NCBI GenBank assembly: GCA_009760855.2
Contig: WPIO01000009.1
Span: 4,807,001 to 4,871,000, forward strand
Direction: 5' to 3'
Length of the DNA stretch: 64,000 bases
Source of the DNA: Cristatella mucedo
Taxonomy: Eukaryota; Bryozoa; Phylactolaemata; Cristatellidae
The notes under the pieces were generated by a model. That model was not told where the DNA came from. It was given only the letters and a program-made list of their open reading frames with translations, and did no database searches. This document shows, one piece after another, positions 1 to 10,931 of the stretch. Position 1 is the stretch's first letter. Each line of letters starts with the position of its first letter. The translations under genes were made by a program, and so were the position numbers.

Positions 1-72
1 TGCCCAAGAAAGCCACTTCATTTCATTGGGTGGATTTAACACTGTCCTTACTGAAAGAGCCTAAACTGTGTC
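1..72. repeat. Dispersed repeat fragment, inverted relative to 5575-5645
   Basis: The first 70 bases of the window reappear as reverse complement at 5575-5645 with few differences (shared core GGATTTAACACTGTCCTTAC). The element probably extends left beyond the window. Its family is unknown. Confidence 0.6.
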
Positions 73-159
73 CACTGAACCAGTATTTGCAGCCTTGGCC
101 AAAGCTGTGCACAGCCCAGGCATTTTCCCAGCTCCAAGATTAGAAAAACCACTCTAATC

Positions 160-420
160 TTGCATGGATGCTTGCTGCTCTCCTACTCAAACTAGTACTA
201 CTCTGCTCCGACTCCTGTGCTCCTAATCCTACTCTCTTGCATCATTTCTACATCACCGCTGTAACTCCTGCTCCTATTCCACTGCTACTCCTGCCCCCTG
301 TTCTGCTCCTACTCTCACGCTCCTCATTCTGCTCCTCTGCTCTTGCTCCAGCTCCTACTAGCCTGCTCTTGCTACGACTCCTCGTGCTACTTTTCCCCTG
401 CTACTGCATGGCAGCCAGGC
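160..420. repeat. Low-complexity pyrimidine tract (CTCCTG/CTACT-like)
   Basis: Degenerate CTCCTACTCCTG-type repeats give leucine/serine-rich artificial open frames. No gene is supported here. Confidence 0.7.
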
Positions 421-599
421 AGCTCTGTCTCCAGTCGGCCTGCACCAGCCCTACTAGTCTATAAATGGTGTGCCGTTGTCTCCGTAGATAATTGCAAACT
501 GTTCTCCTTCACCAGCCATCCTTTGAATCATCATACGCCCTTACCTTCATTTGCTTAGCGCTGCTGTAACTTCATATCACGAATTTTTATGCATGCCCC

Positions 600-1224
600 A
601 TCTGATTTCCCACACATCCACTGGGCATCACTCAAGCTAGGCCACAGTCGGCCAACGCTAAACTCGGTAGGCCTGAGAGCGACCTCATTTTGGTGACAGT
701 CCCAATGCCTGAAAGCCACCACCCACAAATCCTAATGACCGAACAGATCGTGCATGGCCTTAGCGGTCACTCTCGATGTGCCCTTAAAAATGGCACACTT
801 TTGAGCTGGACGTTGGAAAACCAAAGGGTACATTCAATTGTTTTTGGTTTAGAACGTTCAGGTCTATTGCATTGAGCTGATAAATAATGCCAAAAATGCA
901 GCAACCACAAGCCGATAATGAGCACAGCCACAGCTAAAGGCTGCTGAGTTCAGGTGGCATGCACAATCCTGCACAAGCTCACAACGGAGGCTTCGTTACA
1001 TTCTATTTTCGCAGTGATTTAAAAGACTTGAACTGCGCCGCGTAAGATCAGCTTCAAGTCCCCTCCAAAAAGCTGTGTCAAGAAACTGCTTATTTTCCCT
1101 CAATAGCCGAAAAGTCCCGGCGCACAGTAAGCAGGGAAACGCCCCCCACAGCTCTTACGTGAGTTCGCATGATTCAATAACAGCCGGGTCAGGAAACTAC
1201 CCGTTATTAGTGTTGCTCGGATTG
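600..1224. other. Unassigned sequence
   Basis: About 620 bases with no recognisable coding motif, tRNA box or repeat shared with the rest of the window. Confidence 0.5.
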
Positions 1225-1480
1225 GTAATATGATGTATCTCCCTCCGCACGTAACTACACAAAGCCACAAAGACTAAGTGGGTGTTATACATTAGAGTTT
1301 TACATGGCGCATTCAAAGCCTAAGCGGCATTCGGTACGCACGCAGTAGCCTTTATCTCACCAACAAATAGAAAGTGAGAAGCTGTATCAGGAGGGCTGCT
1401 GAGTTAGTGAGTAGCATGGAAATAGCAGCACGGCCGGCTGGAAAGAATTACCACAGTCGGCAGCAGTAGAGTAGAAACCT
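1225..1480 (-). mobile_element. LINE-B 3' end (fragment B1)
   Basis: Reverse orientation. It shares a long block with 52925-53260 and with the complement of 54797-54969: the tail ending GGAGATACAT, the AAGCCGCTTAGG-like block and the region just after the RT domain. Only 3' untranslated sequence remains. Confidence 0.65.
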
Positions 1481-1599
1481 GCTACGTGAAATGCACTCCA
1501 ACCCATCTGGGCTATTGAGATGCTCAAAACACGATATACAAACATGTAAAAAAAAATCAAAGACTCGGCATGCACGTTTTTCGGAATAACTGTGTCCCA

Positions 1600-2195
1600 A
1601 AAACGACGGAGTTTGCAATCAGGTACTTACAGCTGGTCCAAAACTCTGCAGCTAGGCTTGTCTGTCATGAACGTTGCAGTTACCACATCACACCACTTCT
1701 CGCCGATCTCCACAGGCTCCCAATCAAGCAGCGCATCGACTTTAAATCTGTCACTTACTTTTGGGTCCCTTCATTCTCTGGCTCCAGCCTACTTATCAGA
1801 ACTGCTCCCCCACCAGGCGAAGAATCGTACAACCTGCTGTTCTGACTCGAATCGTTTAGCTACACCTCTTACGTACTTTAAATCCTTTAAAGACCGTGCT
1901 TTTAGTTCTTATGCTCCCAAAGCCAGGATCTCTCTACCGACGCACGTCACAAAGTCACCTAACATGACGAAATATAAAAATAAGCTTAAAACGCACCTGT
2001 TTATTACAGCATTTGGTGGGTCTTTGTGATTCTATCTTCGTTTGCATGTGCCTGCTTACACTACGCCTGCTACTTGCGGCTGTTACCACCAGTCACGTGT
2101 TAATCCTTTCTATACATCATTGTGCCAAGACAGAGATTCAGTTCTCTGATGGCGCTACACAAATGTCTTACTACTACTATTATCATCATCTCACT
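1600..2195 (+). mobile_element. LINE-A copy A1, RT C-terminus and 3' tail, frameshifted
   Basis: The reading LQLVQNSAARLVCHER, then HITPLLADLHRLPIKQRIDF is the C-terminal part of a CR1/L2-type reverse transcriptase. A frameshift near 1750 moves the rest (THVTKSP, LKTHLF) to another frame. The 3' tail has the hairpin-like block GAGATTCAGTTCTCTGATGG and ends in (TAC/ATT) repeats. Pseudogenic. Confidence 0.8.
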
Positions 2196-2639
2196 CGTCT
2201 TTTCGGGATTACCATTCTGCTAGTTAGCGCTTCGAGGCTTTAACGAGCTATAAAACTTATAGAGGCTGCACGTAAAAGCTTAACAAATAATTCTTAGCGT
2301 GTTTTTCACAACAACCACGGCTCGTTGAGAACGCACCGCTCACTCAATGACCCTATTCGAACTGTACCGGTTCAAGGACATGCGACGGCGGCATGGGAAG
2401 CGTGCAGTGGCAGTCCTTCATCATTGACCTCCAGCCACAGAAAATTATCCACTATAAAAAGCAAGGTGACAGCTTGCAAAGATCACTTATTTACCATTAG
2501 ACCAGATGCAACGAAGGAAACATCCCCCAGCAGCCCGACCGAGCATGATGGTACAAATGTATCGGTGCCCTTCGCTGTTGACAAACCCCGGATATTGCCG
2601 AATTTCCGGAAAGGGCGGGACTATGCAAACCAAGCTTGC

Positions 2640-2765
2640 CCCTCCCACCCAATACTCCGCTGCATCCTCGTAACCTCTTCACCAAACCAATGCCTCTATT
2701 GCCATTCAACAAATACATCGGCCCGAAAATATTGCTGATAATGTGGATCCTACCATAGCCACTGT
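2640..2765. repeat. Left arm of a 125-bp inverted repeat
   Basis: Reverse-complement match to 3838-3962; the shared core is GGATCCACATTATCAGCAAT (one base differs). The arms enclose LINE-A copy A2 and AT repeats. Confidence 0.65.
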
Positions 2766-2767
2766 TT

Positions 2768-2772
2768 ATATT

Positions 2773-2832
<60 letters not shown>
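2768..2832. repeat. (TA)n microsatellite at the LINE-A 3' end
   Basis: About 60 bases of TA repeats touch the 3' tail of LINE-A copy A2, in the place of the usual ATT-type tail. Confidence 0.9.
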
Positions 2833-2833
<1 letters not shown>

Positions 2834-3650
2834 CACTTGATAAAGCGCTCTCAGAGAACTCAATCTCTCTTTCGGAGCTTTACATTTGCTGCAAAAGGAA
2901 ATGCTATTGAATGGTGAGTAATATAATGCTTGATAAACAAACAAAATGAATAACATGGTTAGGGGTAATATGCACAGGGTCAGCATGCAAATGTGGTTAG
3001 TGGCAGCATGCACAGTGTCAGCATGCATAAGCAAATCAAGGACGAATCGCAGGGACCCACTAAATGCTGTCCTACGTAGGTGTGTTTTTAAGTTATTTTT
3101 AAACGTGGTCAAGTCAGGGGATGTTCTGATGCAAGTCGGAAGTGAGTTCCTGGCTTTGGGAGCATACGAACTAAATACATGGTCTTCAAAGGATTTGAGG
3201 TTTGTACGAGGTATTTGTCGACCGTTTGATTCCGAAAAGCGGGTGGTACGATGCTTGGCCTGATGGGGGAGTACATCTGAGAGATAGGCTGGAGCCAAAG
3301 AATGAAGTGACCCAAAAGTGAGCGACAAAACTTTGAAGTCGATCCGTTGCTTGACTGGTAGCCAGTGCAGATCGGCGAGAAGTGGTGTAATGTGGCAACT
3401 GCTACGCTCACGGCAGACAAGCCTAGCTGTAGAGTTTCGCACCAGCTACAATCGCCTGATCGCACATGCCGGTAGGCCAGTAAGCAGTGAGTTGCAGAAG
3501 TCGAGACGGGATGTCACGAATGCATGGACCAACTTGGACGTGGTATCCTTATCTAAACAAGCCCGAATTTTAGCAATGTTATGAAGCTGAAAATAGGCAG
3601 ATTTGACTGTGGAGCTGATATGGTCGTCTAACGAGAGGTCGCTTTGGATA
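2833..3650 (-). mobile_element. LINE-A copy A2, RT thumb region to 3' end
   Basis: Minus-strand reading gives HAFVTSRLDFCNSLLTGLP, then LQLVRNSTARLVCRER, HITPLLADLHWLPVKQRIDF and APKARNSLPTC, ending LKTHL. These are hallmarks of the RT C-terminus in CR1/L2-like non-LTR elements. The 3' UTR has the hairpin tail with AAAGCGC stems. It is 5' truncated and one of the best-preserved copies. Confidence 0.85.
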
Positions 3651-3651
3651 A

Positions 3652-3652
3652 A

Positions 3653-3685
<33 letters not shown>

Positions 3686-3837
3686 TCTTATTCTTATATA
3701 TATATATATATATTCTTTTATATATATATATATATATATTCCCTAATAAATATATATATATTCTTATATATATATTAGGGTGCTATACAAATGAATTATA
3801 TATATATATATAATTTGCATAGCACCCTATTATATAT
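3652..3837. repeat. (TA)n mosaic with two opposed retroelement tails
   Basis: TA tracts broken by TTCTT. Between 3777 and 3834 an AGGGTGCTATACAAATGAAT tail faces its own complement (ATTTGCATAGCACCCT), forming a palindrome over an AT core. Confidence 0.75.
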
Positions 3838-3962
3838 ATATATGGACGGTGGCTATGGTAGGATCCACATAATCAGCAATATTTTCGGGGCCGTTTTGTT
3901 AGTTGAATGGCAATAGGCTGTATTGTGGAGAGGTTATGAAGGGTGTCGGAGTATTGAGAGGG
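3838..3962. repeat. Right arm of the 125-bp inverted repeat
   Basis: Complement of 2640-2765. After it the match ends at AT and GT simple repeats and a SINE-type tail. Confidence 0.65.
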
Positions 3963-4014
3963 AATTACATACATACATATATAAATATATATATATATAT
4001 GTGTGTGTATATAT

Positions 4015-4110
4015 ATAATTCATTTGTATAGTGCCCTAAGAGAACTTAATTCAGTTGTTTCTCATGCACCGTGGGACTCGGCACACGACCTCGGCCAGAC
4101 CTTCAAAATA
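4015..4110 (-). mobile_element. SINE-2 fragment
   Basis: Reverse-oriented 3' tail (TATAGTGCCCTAAGAGAACTT) followed by part of the tRNA-like region (GACCTCGGCCAGACC is shared with 16575-16650 and 30890-30930). Confidence 0.55.
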
Positions 4111-4203
4111 AAACCGAAAGTCTTATGATTCTGTAAGGACATATGGACAGCAAAACATGTTTACTTTACGGGTATTTTACAAACTCGTTAAATATATGTT
4201 TTG

Positions 4204-4232
4204 GTTTAGGGTTTAGGGTTTGAGATTTAGGG
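4204..4232. repeat. Short TTTAGGG-like run
   Basis: GGTTTAGGGTTTAGGGTTTG, about three units. Too short for an interstitial telomere claim. Confidence 0.5.
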
Positions 4233-4549
4233 CCACTACTCCCAATTCGGCCTTACTTCTCTGGGTGCTGCTAATGAGGAACCACACATTTCATGGATAC
4301 TCAGATACATTTATCGACATTTTAGCTGAGCTCTCAGACTGTTCCGTCACCCTAAAATCCGAGCCGCTCTCCAAGCAGCAGCCAGCTGGCCTCACCCTCC
4401 CCAATGCCAGCCCGCCTGACTGTTCATCGCACCTTCACCAAGCTATGCACGGCTGAACGGTCGGTCCTTAGACGCACACCTTACGACATCCAGCTTCGAG
4501 CGTGATAGTCGGATGACGGACACGGCGGTTGGCCAGACCTTTTGGTTAG

Positions 4550-4727
4550 GGCTAGCCGTGGTGTGGCACACTAGGTAAAGCGGTTGCTTTTCACGACCTC
4601 GATCCCGAAGTCGTTGGTTCGAATCCTGCGGTGGGCGATCGTTTATTGCCGCTTCAATCGGTGGTAATAGCCGTAAAGGCTCTTCTGTCGCTATAAGAAA
4701 GAGGCTGTTGAATGGCTGACCACTAGT
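4550..4727 (+). mobile_element. SINE-1 copy, tRNA-derived
   Basis: Contains the B-box GGTTCGAATCC and the family body GTGGTAATAGCCGTAAAGGC, then CTCTTCTGTCGCTATA and GAGGCTGTT. Ten other regions of the window share this architecture. Confidence 0.8.
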
Positions 4728-5017
4728 TGCTCTCAGCTGTCTGGTGATAGGCCGGCAGTGTCATCGCACGGGCACCAGTCATTTTGTCACAGCCACTAAA
4801 CTGGCTATTCTTTGAAGTGTGAAAGTTTCTCCTTTATATTCAAGCTGGATAATCACCATTCAGGTGCAGGCCGGAGTAATGTACCTGTTGGATTTACAGG
4901 TTTGGAGTACAAAGCTTTACTTTAGGCTAAAACGTGTGTATCTGTCATGCTTAGCCAAGTACCTGGAGATCGAGTGGGTGCATGGGTATGATCCTAACGA
5001 GTTACGATATTAATACA

Positions 5018-5085
5018 TTTATATAGCACCCTCGGAGAACCGACTCTATTTCTAGGCGCTTTACATATGCTGTAAAGAAAGCATG
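5018..5085 (-). mobile_element. LINE-A-type 3' tail only
   Basis: Reverse-oriented tail: TATAGCACCCTCGGAGAAC, then TTTCTAGGCGCTTTACATA. No coding part follows. Confidence 0.55.
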
Positions 5086-5089
5086 ACCA

Positions 5090-5574
5090 AATGATTAGTG
5101 TGGAAATTTGAAATGTTACCAAGCATAAACGTGCACATGGTAAACATGTAGATCACTCACGTCGTGAGATCGACCACGTCGTATCTAGCGGGCCTTTCAT
5201 TTTTATGGTAGTTCTGCAACGAACCTGTTCGTGCTCTACCATCTTGAGCCACGACCACAGTATTTCTGAGCAAAATTTTGGTTACAAGACCCTGCCTATC
5301 GGTGCTAAGGGTAACCAGCTGCGGTAGTTGTTCCCGGAGGCACGATCGTAAGGAATAACACGAGTAAGACAAAGATCGACTTACCGAATTTACGGCATGC
5401 AAATATCCAAGTTGTTGCCATAGATGAACCAAACGGATGTCATTGGTCTGGTAGGTTCTACAATTAGGGATTATAAGGACGAGCTATCCGACCAAATGTG
5501 AGTGCAAAACAATTGACAGTTAAGTTCCGTCTGCTCTTAATTATTACCAGGACTCAAAATAGCTGCCAGCGTAC
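5090..5574. other. Unassigned sequence
   Basis: No coding motif or shared repeat recognised; the short open frames have no family features. Confidence 0.45.
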
Positions 5575-5645
5575 AGTTTAGGCTCTCTCGGTAAGGACAG
5601 TGTTAAATCCAACCAATGGAATGAAATGGCCTTCTTGGGCAGCAG
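5575..5645. repeat. Second copy of the window-start repeat (inverted)
   Basis: Reverse-complement match to positions 1-72. It is followed by about 130 bases of unassigned sequence and then LINE-A copy A3. Confidence 0.6.
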
Positions 5646-5775
5646 GTTTTTCACCCAGCATTTTAATTTTACTTTTTATCAGCTCGGCAGCATAAGTGTG
5701 AAGGTTGCTTCTGATACAAGTGCCCACTTTGTACGAATGGTGGTGCACTGCGGCATCGAAGTGTCTACATAAACT

Positions 5776-6393
5776 CTGCAGCTAGGCTTGTCTGTCGTGA
5801 GCGTCGCAGTTGCCACATTACTCCACTTCTCGCCGACCTGCACTGGCTACCAGTCAAGCAACGGATCGACTTCAAAGTTTTGTCGCTCACTTTTAGGTCC
5901 CTTCATTATATGGCTCCAGCCTATCTCTCCGACATACTCCCCCATCAGGCCAAGCATCGTACCACCCGCTTTTCGGAATCCAACAGTCTACAAATACCTC
6001 GTACAAACCTCAAATCCTTTGGAGACCGTGCATTTAGTTCGTATGCTCCCAAAGCCTGGAACTCCCTCCCGACCTGCGTCAGAACATCCCCTGACCTGAC
6101 CACATTTAAAAGGAACTTAAAACACCTATTTAGGGCAGAATTTAGTGGGTCCTTGTGATTCGTCCTTCACGTGCTTACACGTGCTGACACTGTGCATGCT
6201 GCCACTAACCACAATTGCATGCTGACCCTGTGCATGTCACCCCTAACCATGTTATTCATTTTGTTTGTTTATCAAGCATTATATTACTCACCATTCAATT
6301 GCATTTCCCTTTGCAGCAAATGTAAAGCGCCTAGAAAGAGATTGATTTCTCTGAGGGCGCTTTATCAAGGGCATTATTATTATTATTACATAT
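5776..6393 (+). mobile_element. LINE-A copy A3, RT C-terminus and 3' end
   Basis: Starts abruptly in NSAARLVC (5' truncation), continues through the ADLHWLP region and APKAWNSLPTCVRTSPDL, and ends with the complete hairpin tail AAAGCGCCTAGAAAGAGATT, the GGGCGCTTT arm and ATT repeats. One frame change lies in the first 100 bases. Confidence 0.85.
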
Positions 6394-6729
6394 AACAAAT
6401 TTACAGATTTCTACATCATATGCGACTTGTATCCAACGTGCTGGTTCTTGGTAGATTGAGATAAATGTGTGAAGCTTGTTCAAGTGCTTATGATTTTTAA
6501 AAAGCTTCATTTTCAGTGACATGTACCTTTTAAATTCCATAGCTCGGTCTAAACTTCGCGTATCAAAGTGAAACGTGAAATGCGAGTTCAACTCTGCTTG
6601 TATAACATAGTGCTAGAATTATTAATGATTTCGGTCAGATTGCCTTTGCTATACGTGTCCGTACCTGCAGAAAATAAAGCTCTTTGACGGTGAATGCAGC
6701 AACAGATTCGACAAGTTGGAATGCAAGTC

Positions 6730-6940
6730 GCATTTGATGCAATAATCGGTAAATTTGTGTATTGTAGATACGTTGCTTCCGGTTTAGACGAAGTTCGCAT
6801 AATCATTTTTTCTTTCATGCGGAAGTTGTCAGAGCTTCCTATGCCAGTTCTAATTTAATTGTCTTTCGAAAGGACCCTAAGCGAATATTTGATTGTCGGA
6901 CACGTTGTGTATTTTTTTGACAATCCCCCATTGAGTTGGA
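6730..6940 (+). repeat. Dispersed repeat X, copy 1
   Basis: About 200 bases similar to 46325-46530 and 48222-48430. Shared landmarks are a TTGTAGAT...TTGCTTCCGG block, a CATGCGGAAGT block and CTTTCGAAAGG, then GATTGT. No coding potential is seen. Confidence 0.6.
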
Positions 6941-6944
6941 TGCC

Positions 6945-7610
6945 GAGCGAAATTTAAAATGGTCGTAGAGTAGGTAGGAACGAGTGTCGTCCGCATCAAA
7001 AATGAAAGCCGAGATTTTCTTAGGCAACGATATGGGTCAGAGGGAGAGTATAGATTTCGAAAAGAAGACGACCTGAGACCAAACCCGGAGGTACCCGTCC
7101 TTGAAGGGTGCGCCGATGACTGACAGCAGTTGAAAATCCCTAAACTCTTGACATCTCTCATTGATAAGGGATTTAACCCGCGTTAAGCATTGTGCTCTCG
7201 ATGCTTACGGGGGTCCACAGGAGCTCCGCAAAGGAACTTGTGGGCAAATGTGGCAAGAGCTGTTGAAAGATCGAGCAGAACTAGCCGAGAGGCTCTACCC
7301 CTGATCAGCCTTGTTCAGAAGAGCTTTGGAAACCAAAAGCAGCGAAATGTACGAGGAACGGTTGGCTCATAATCTCGCTCAGAACTTGCCTGCAAGATCC
7401 GATGAACTGGTGCGATCGTTAAGCTGCTGGGCCACCGCTCGCTCAAGTGTGCTGGATAAGAATAGCCGAAGGGAGACTGAACGAATGTTACTTTCATTCT
7501 CATCATCTAAGTGATCTTCGGATGGCTTTTTAACTAGCGACATGATAGGAGCTTCTTTCAGAGGAAAGGGAATTTATCGGTAATCGGGGGGACATATTAC
7601 AATACGCGTC
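6945..7610 (-). mobile_element. Degenerate CR1/L2-like RT fragment with active-site box
   Basis: Minus-strand reading, broken by stops: the KKPSED region, then LFLSSTLERAVAQQLNDRTS (RT fingers), NKADQG, and FIFDADDTRSYLL, the palm active-site box (normally Y-A-D-D). It is more diverged than other copies. Confidence 0.7.
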
Positions 7611-7724
7611 ATCGTGGGTAGCAACTGGCCAGTGCACTACGCAAGAACTGCTAGAGGGCTACTCTTGTGGTCTTTTTAGACTGGAAGTCAAATTTAGCGA
7701 TGTGGTCAATGGAGACAGAGGGGA

Positions 7725-7806
7725 AGAAGTAGAGAAAGAGAGATAGAGAGGAGGAGAGAGAGGAGGAGGAGGAGCGAGCGAGCGAGAGAGAGAGCGTGAG
7801 AGAGAG

Positions 7807-7873
<67 letters not shown>

Positions 7874-7890
7874 GCGACAGAGAGAAAGGA
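7725..7890. repeat. (GA)n microsatellite
   Basis: Near-pure GA repeats with GGA and GAGC interruptions at the left edge. Confidence 0.95.
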
Positions 7891-8410
7891 AAGAGCCGTG
7901 GGGTTACTGCAGCAGGGAGGGGATACAGCCCCTAATCTGTTCTATGCCTCACCTAGGAAATATTGGAAAAACGCTCGTCGCAAGTCATCGTCGGGATCAT
8001 TCGGCAGTATTGAAATGCTAGCGTTCTACGTCAGCCGCAGTGCGACTGTGAAGATAATATTCACGGCTCTGAAAGGTAACGAGGAACCGAATACGTAATA
8101 GTCTTGTTTTTACTGTTAAGCGGCATAAAAGCCAATGCCATTTAATAGGCAGTCATGTGTCCCCCTAGCATTCTAGCCAGGTGGAAGTGATGCCTGAGGC
8201 TTTTCGCCAGTCGGTCGTTGATGACATTCCGGTTGTTGGACCGTGGCCGACGCTGGACAACCGTAGCCCTCCGTGGCTGTCGGGTCGAGCTTTGAACGTT
8301 ACGGACTCGACCCACCAAGGTACGGGCGCTCGTTACGCTATGTGTCTCTTAAGTGCTGCCGAAATTCGTTGCCGTCGGCGTACCTGCGTGTTTTGGTGCT
8401 GCACCTACAA
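7891..8410. other. Unassigned sequence
   Basis: Several short frames occur but none has recognisable domains. Confidence 0.4.
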
Positions 8411-8582
8411 GTCGCTCGAGTTCTAGGCTTTGGGAATATACGAACTAAATGCACGATCTCCAAAGGATTTGAGATTTGTACGAGGTATTGGTAAACAGAT
8501 TCCGAAAAGCTGGTGGTATGATCCTACACCTGACGGGGGAGTAGATCTGATTGATAGGATGGAGCCTAAGAATGAAGGGACC

Positions 8583-8658
8583 TAATAATAATAATAATAA
8601 TATTGCACTTGATAAAGCGCCCTCAGAGAACTTAATCTCTTTCTAGGCGCTTTACCTA
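8583..8658 (-). mobile_element. Tail-only LINE-A insertion (about 76 bp)
   Basis: Only the 3' hairpin tail (TAA repeats, CTTGATAAAGCGCCCTCAGA, GGCGCTTTAC) is inserted inside copy A4. Host sequence on both sides joins perfectly with other copies (GACC + CAAAAGTGAG at 3310), and ACCT flanks both ends as a possible short target-site duplication. Confidence 0.75.
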
Positions 8659-8938
8659 AAAGTGAGCAACAAAACTTTGAAGTCGGTGCGTTTCTTGACT
8701 GGTAGTTAGTGCAGGTTGTCGAGAAGAGATGTGATATAGCAACTGCGACACTCACAAAAGACTGCAGAGTTTTGCACCAGCTGTAGGCGCCTGATTGCAC
8801 ATGCCAGTAAGTTGGTTTTATCATCATTCAATGCACGAAAATTTGCTGCCATCCATGTGCAGATGTCACCAATACATGCAGCAAGAGAGTTGAGATATCG
8901 ACGTGCTCGAGGGCTGGGATGGATCAAATCAAAGGTAT

Positions 8939-9205
8939 AACTATTTAGAACAGCATTTAGTGGGTCCCTGTGATTCGTCTTTCATGTGCTTATGCGTGCT
9001 GGCCGACACTGTCCATGCTACCACTAACCACATTTGCATGCTGACCCTGTGCATGTCACCCCTAACCATGTTATTCATTTTGTTTGTTTATCAAGCATGA
9101 TATTACTCACCATTCAATTGCATTTCCCTTTGCATTAAATGTAAAGCGCCTAGAACGAGTTCTCTGAGGGTGCTTTATCAAGTGCATTATTATTATTATT
9201 ATTAC
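8939..9205 (+). mobile_element. LINE-A copy A5, 3' end nested in A4
   Basis: Plus-strand 3' end (TTTAGTGGGTCCCTGTGATT through the hairpin tail and ATT repeats), inserted antisense into the RT active-site box of A4. AACT is found at both edges as a possible target-site duplication. Confidence 0.8.
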
Positions 9206-10261
9206 AACTGAGTGTCATCTACATAGAAGTGAAAGCCTCAATTGTGCTTGGCAATCACATCGGCGAGAGGGAGAGTATAAACCGTGAAAAGAACCGGACC
9301 AAGCATGGAGACCTGAGGTACTCCATATTTCGTAGGTACCTCAGATGATCTTTGTCCATTCACCTCAATACTCTAGAGTCTCCCACTGAGATAGGACTTG
9401 AACCATTGCAGAGCAGTGCCAGGAATTCCCAGGCGAGATGAGAGGCGCTCCCGAAGGCCTTGGTGATCGATAATATCAAAAGCTGCAAAAAGATAGCAAA
9501 ACAAGCAGACATACTCTACCTATGTCTGCATTCAGAAGTAGGTCGTTGTACACCCGAAGCAATGCTGACTCTGGAGTGGCTACCTCTAAAGCCAGACTGG
9601 AACTTACTAGCAAGGTTAGAAACATTCTAGGGGGTGTGCTGCCATCGCAGGATTGGACTCCCTGATCTTGTCTATCTTCTGGACAATGTTGTAGCAATCT
9701 ACCAATGATGACAGGTCGGAAGGAGGATTGAGCAGCAGGGGCATGGCAGACATTCTCGCACGGACAGCATCGATGGCAAGGGTCTTGAGGTTTCGCAATT
9801 CACAGGTTATTTTAGAGGAGGCAGGCACACACTGTAGATTGGATGAGATCTGCATGTGGTCAGATCGGCAGGAACCGGTAATCTTGGTGATGACAAAGTG
9901 CAGTTGTATCAGAAAATTTGGTCAAGTGTGTGACCCTTGATGTGAGTAGGGCCATGCACATGAGACAATGAGTCAGTCAATGCACGAAATTCAGTTCTGA
10001 AGGCGTCAGATAAGTTATCAAAGAGAATGTTGAAATCACCCATAACGAGGAAGGATCGATTTCTTGCACACAGAATCGAAATGAGATCGGAGAAATCTGA
10101 GATCAAGGACGATTTGGTACCTGGTGGGCGATAGACTACTGCTACCATCTGTAGCTTGTTATCGGGTGAAATCAAGACAATCGACTCAAAAGACTGCTTC
10201 GAGGGTACTGCAACCTGAGATTGTGATGGTATTTGAATACTGATGTTTCAGCACACTTTCT

Positions 10262-10441
10262 TTGCAAAGGAAAATTAAAGAGCAGCTGACCAAACAGCCT
10301 CATTTTATATGGTAGCAGAAGAGCCTTAGAGGCTGTCACTCCTGTTTTCGTCGGGCAACAAAGCATTGCCCGCTGCCGGACTCGAACCCACGACCTGGAT
10401 CATGAAGTGCGAGCACCTTACCCCTAGGCTCAGACCCAGGG
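10262..10441 (-). mobile_element. SINE-1 copy
   Basis: Reverse-oriented. The complement gives GGGTCTGAGCCTAGGGGTAA (A-box region), GTGGGTTCGAGTCC (B-box) and AAGGCTCTTCTGCTACCAT. Confidence 0.75.
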
Positions 10442-10930
10442 GCTATAACTCTATACATTTGCGTAAGAATTGCCGCTAAACGTGGGGAAAAACCGGAATG
10501 CAATGGCAATTGGCGATTTAGCAGATTCATCATAAAATGCCTGAACAACCATGAATCATGAAAATCGCTTTCATTCTAAAGCACTCAGAAAAGATGCATC
10601 GTTATTTTAAAAAAACCCACATTTACATTCACTTCCAGGTGCAGGAGCTATGTGATCGCCCAGTTGCTGGATTCTGGAAGCCAACAGCTGGTCCACAGTT
10701 CGTTAGGTGTTAGCTTTCACTAAAAACTTCAATCACAGCTACTTATCTCACTTAAGCAGGGCTCGCGCACCCTTACTTGACTGCTTTAAAAATAGCCCTC
10801 AGTAATGAGGTTCATTACCATTTTAAACTAATTAGAGACTACGATGTAGTCGCAGGGAATTCCAAAGTTACTGTGTGGACCTCGACATTAAAAAGTGAGC
10901 AAAACTTGCAAGAACAAGCACCGGGCCCTA
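10442..10930. other. Unassigned sequence beyond the PYG poly(A) site
   Basis: No coding or repeat signal is recognised between the SINE-1 copy and the predicted end of the phosphorylase transcript. Confidence 0.4.
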
Positions 10931-10931
10931 G

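Larger units (their letters stand above)
8411..10190 (-). mobile_element. LINE-A copy A4: endonuclease to RT C-terminus, with two nested insertions
   Basis: The most complete LINE-A in the window, read on the minus strand. Positions 10175-9909 encode the end of an apurinic-type endonuclease (VVYRPPGT and VMGDFNILFD). Positions 9860-9470 cover the linker and RT fingers. Positions 9470-9205 cover the palm: DIIDHQGLRERLSSRLGIPG, FKSYLSGRLQSIEVNG, and the box FYVDDTQL. The frame then resumes at 8938 with RRYLNSLAACIGDICTWMAA and runs to about 8411. The break is filled by insertion A5 (8939-9205), and a second insertion lies at 8583-8658. Stops and frameshifts make it inactive, and the 3' UTR has been lost. 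Confidence 0.82.

Noticed and set aside
4204-4232. Interstitial telomere array
   Set aside because: Only about three imperfect units.
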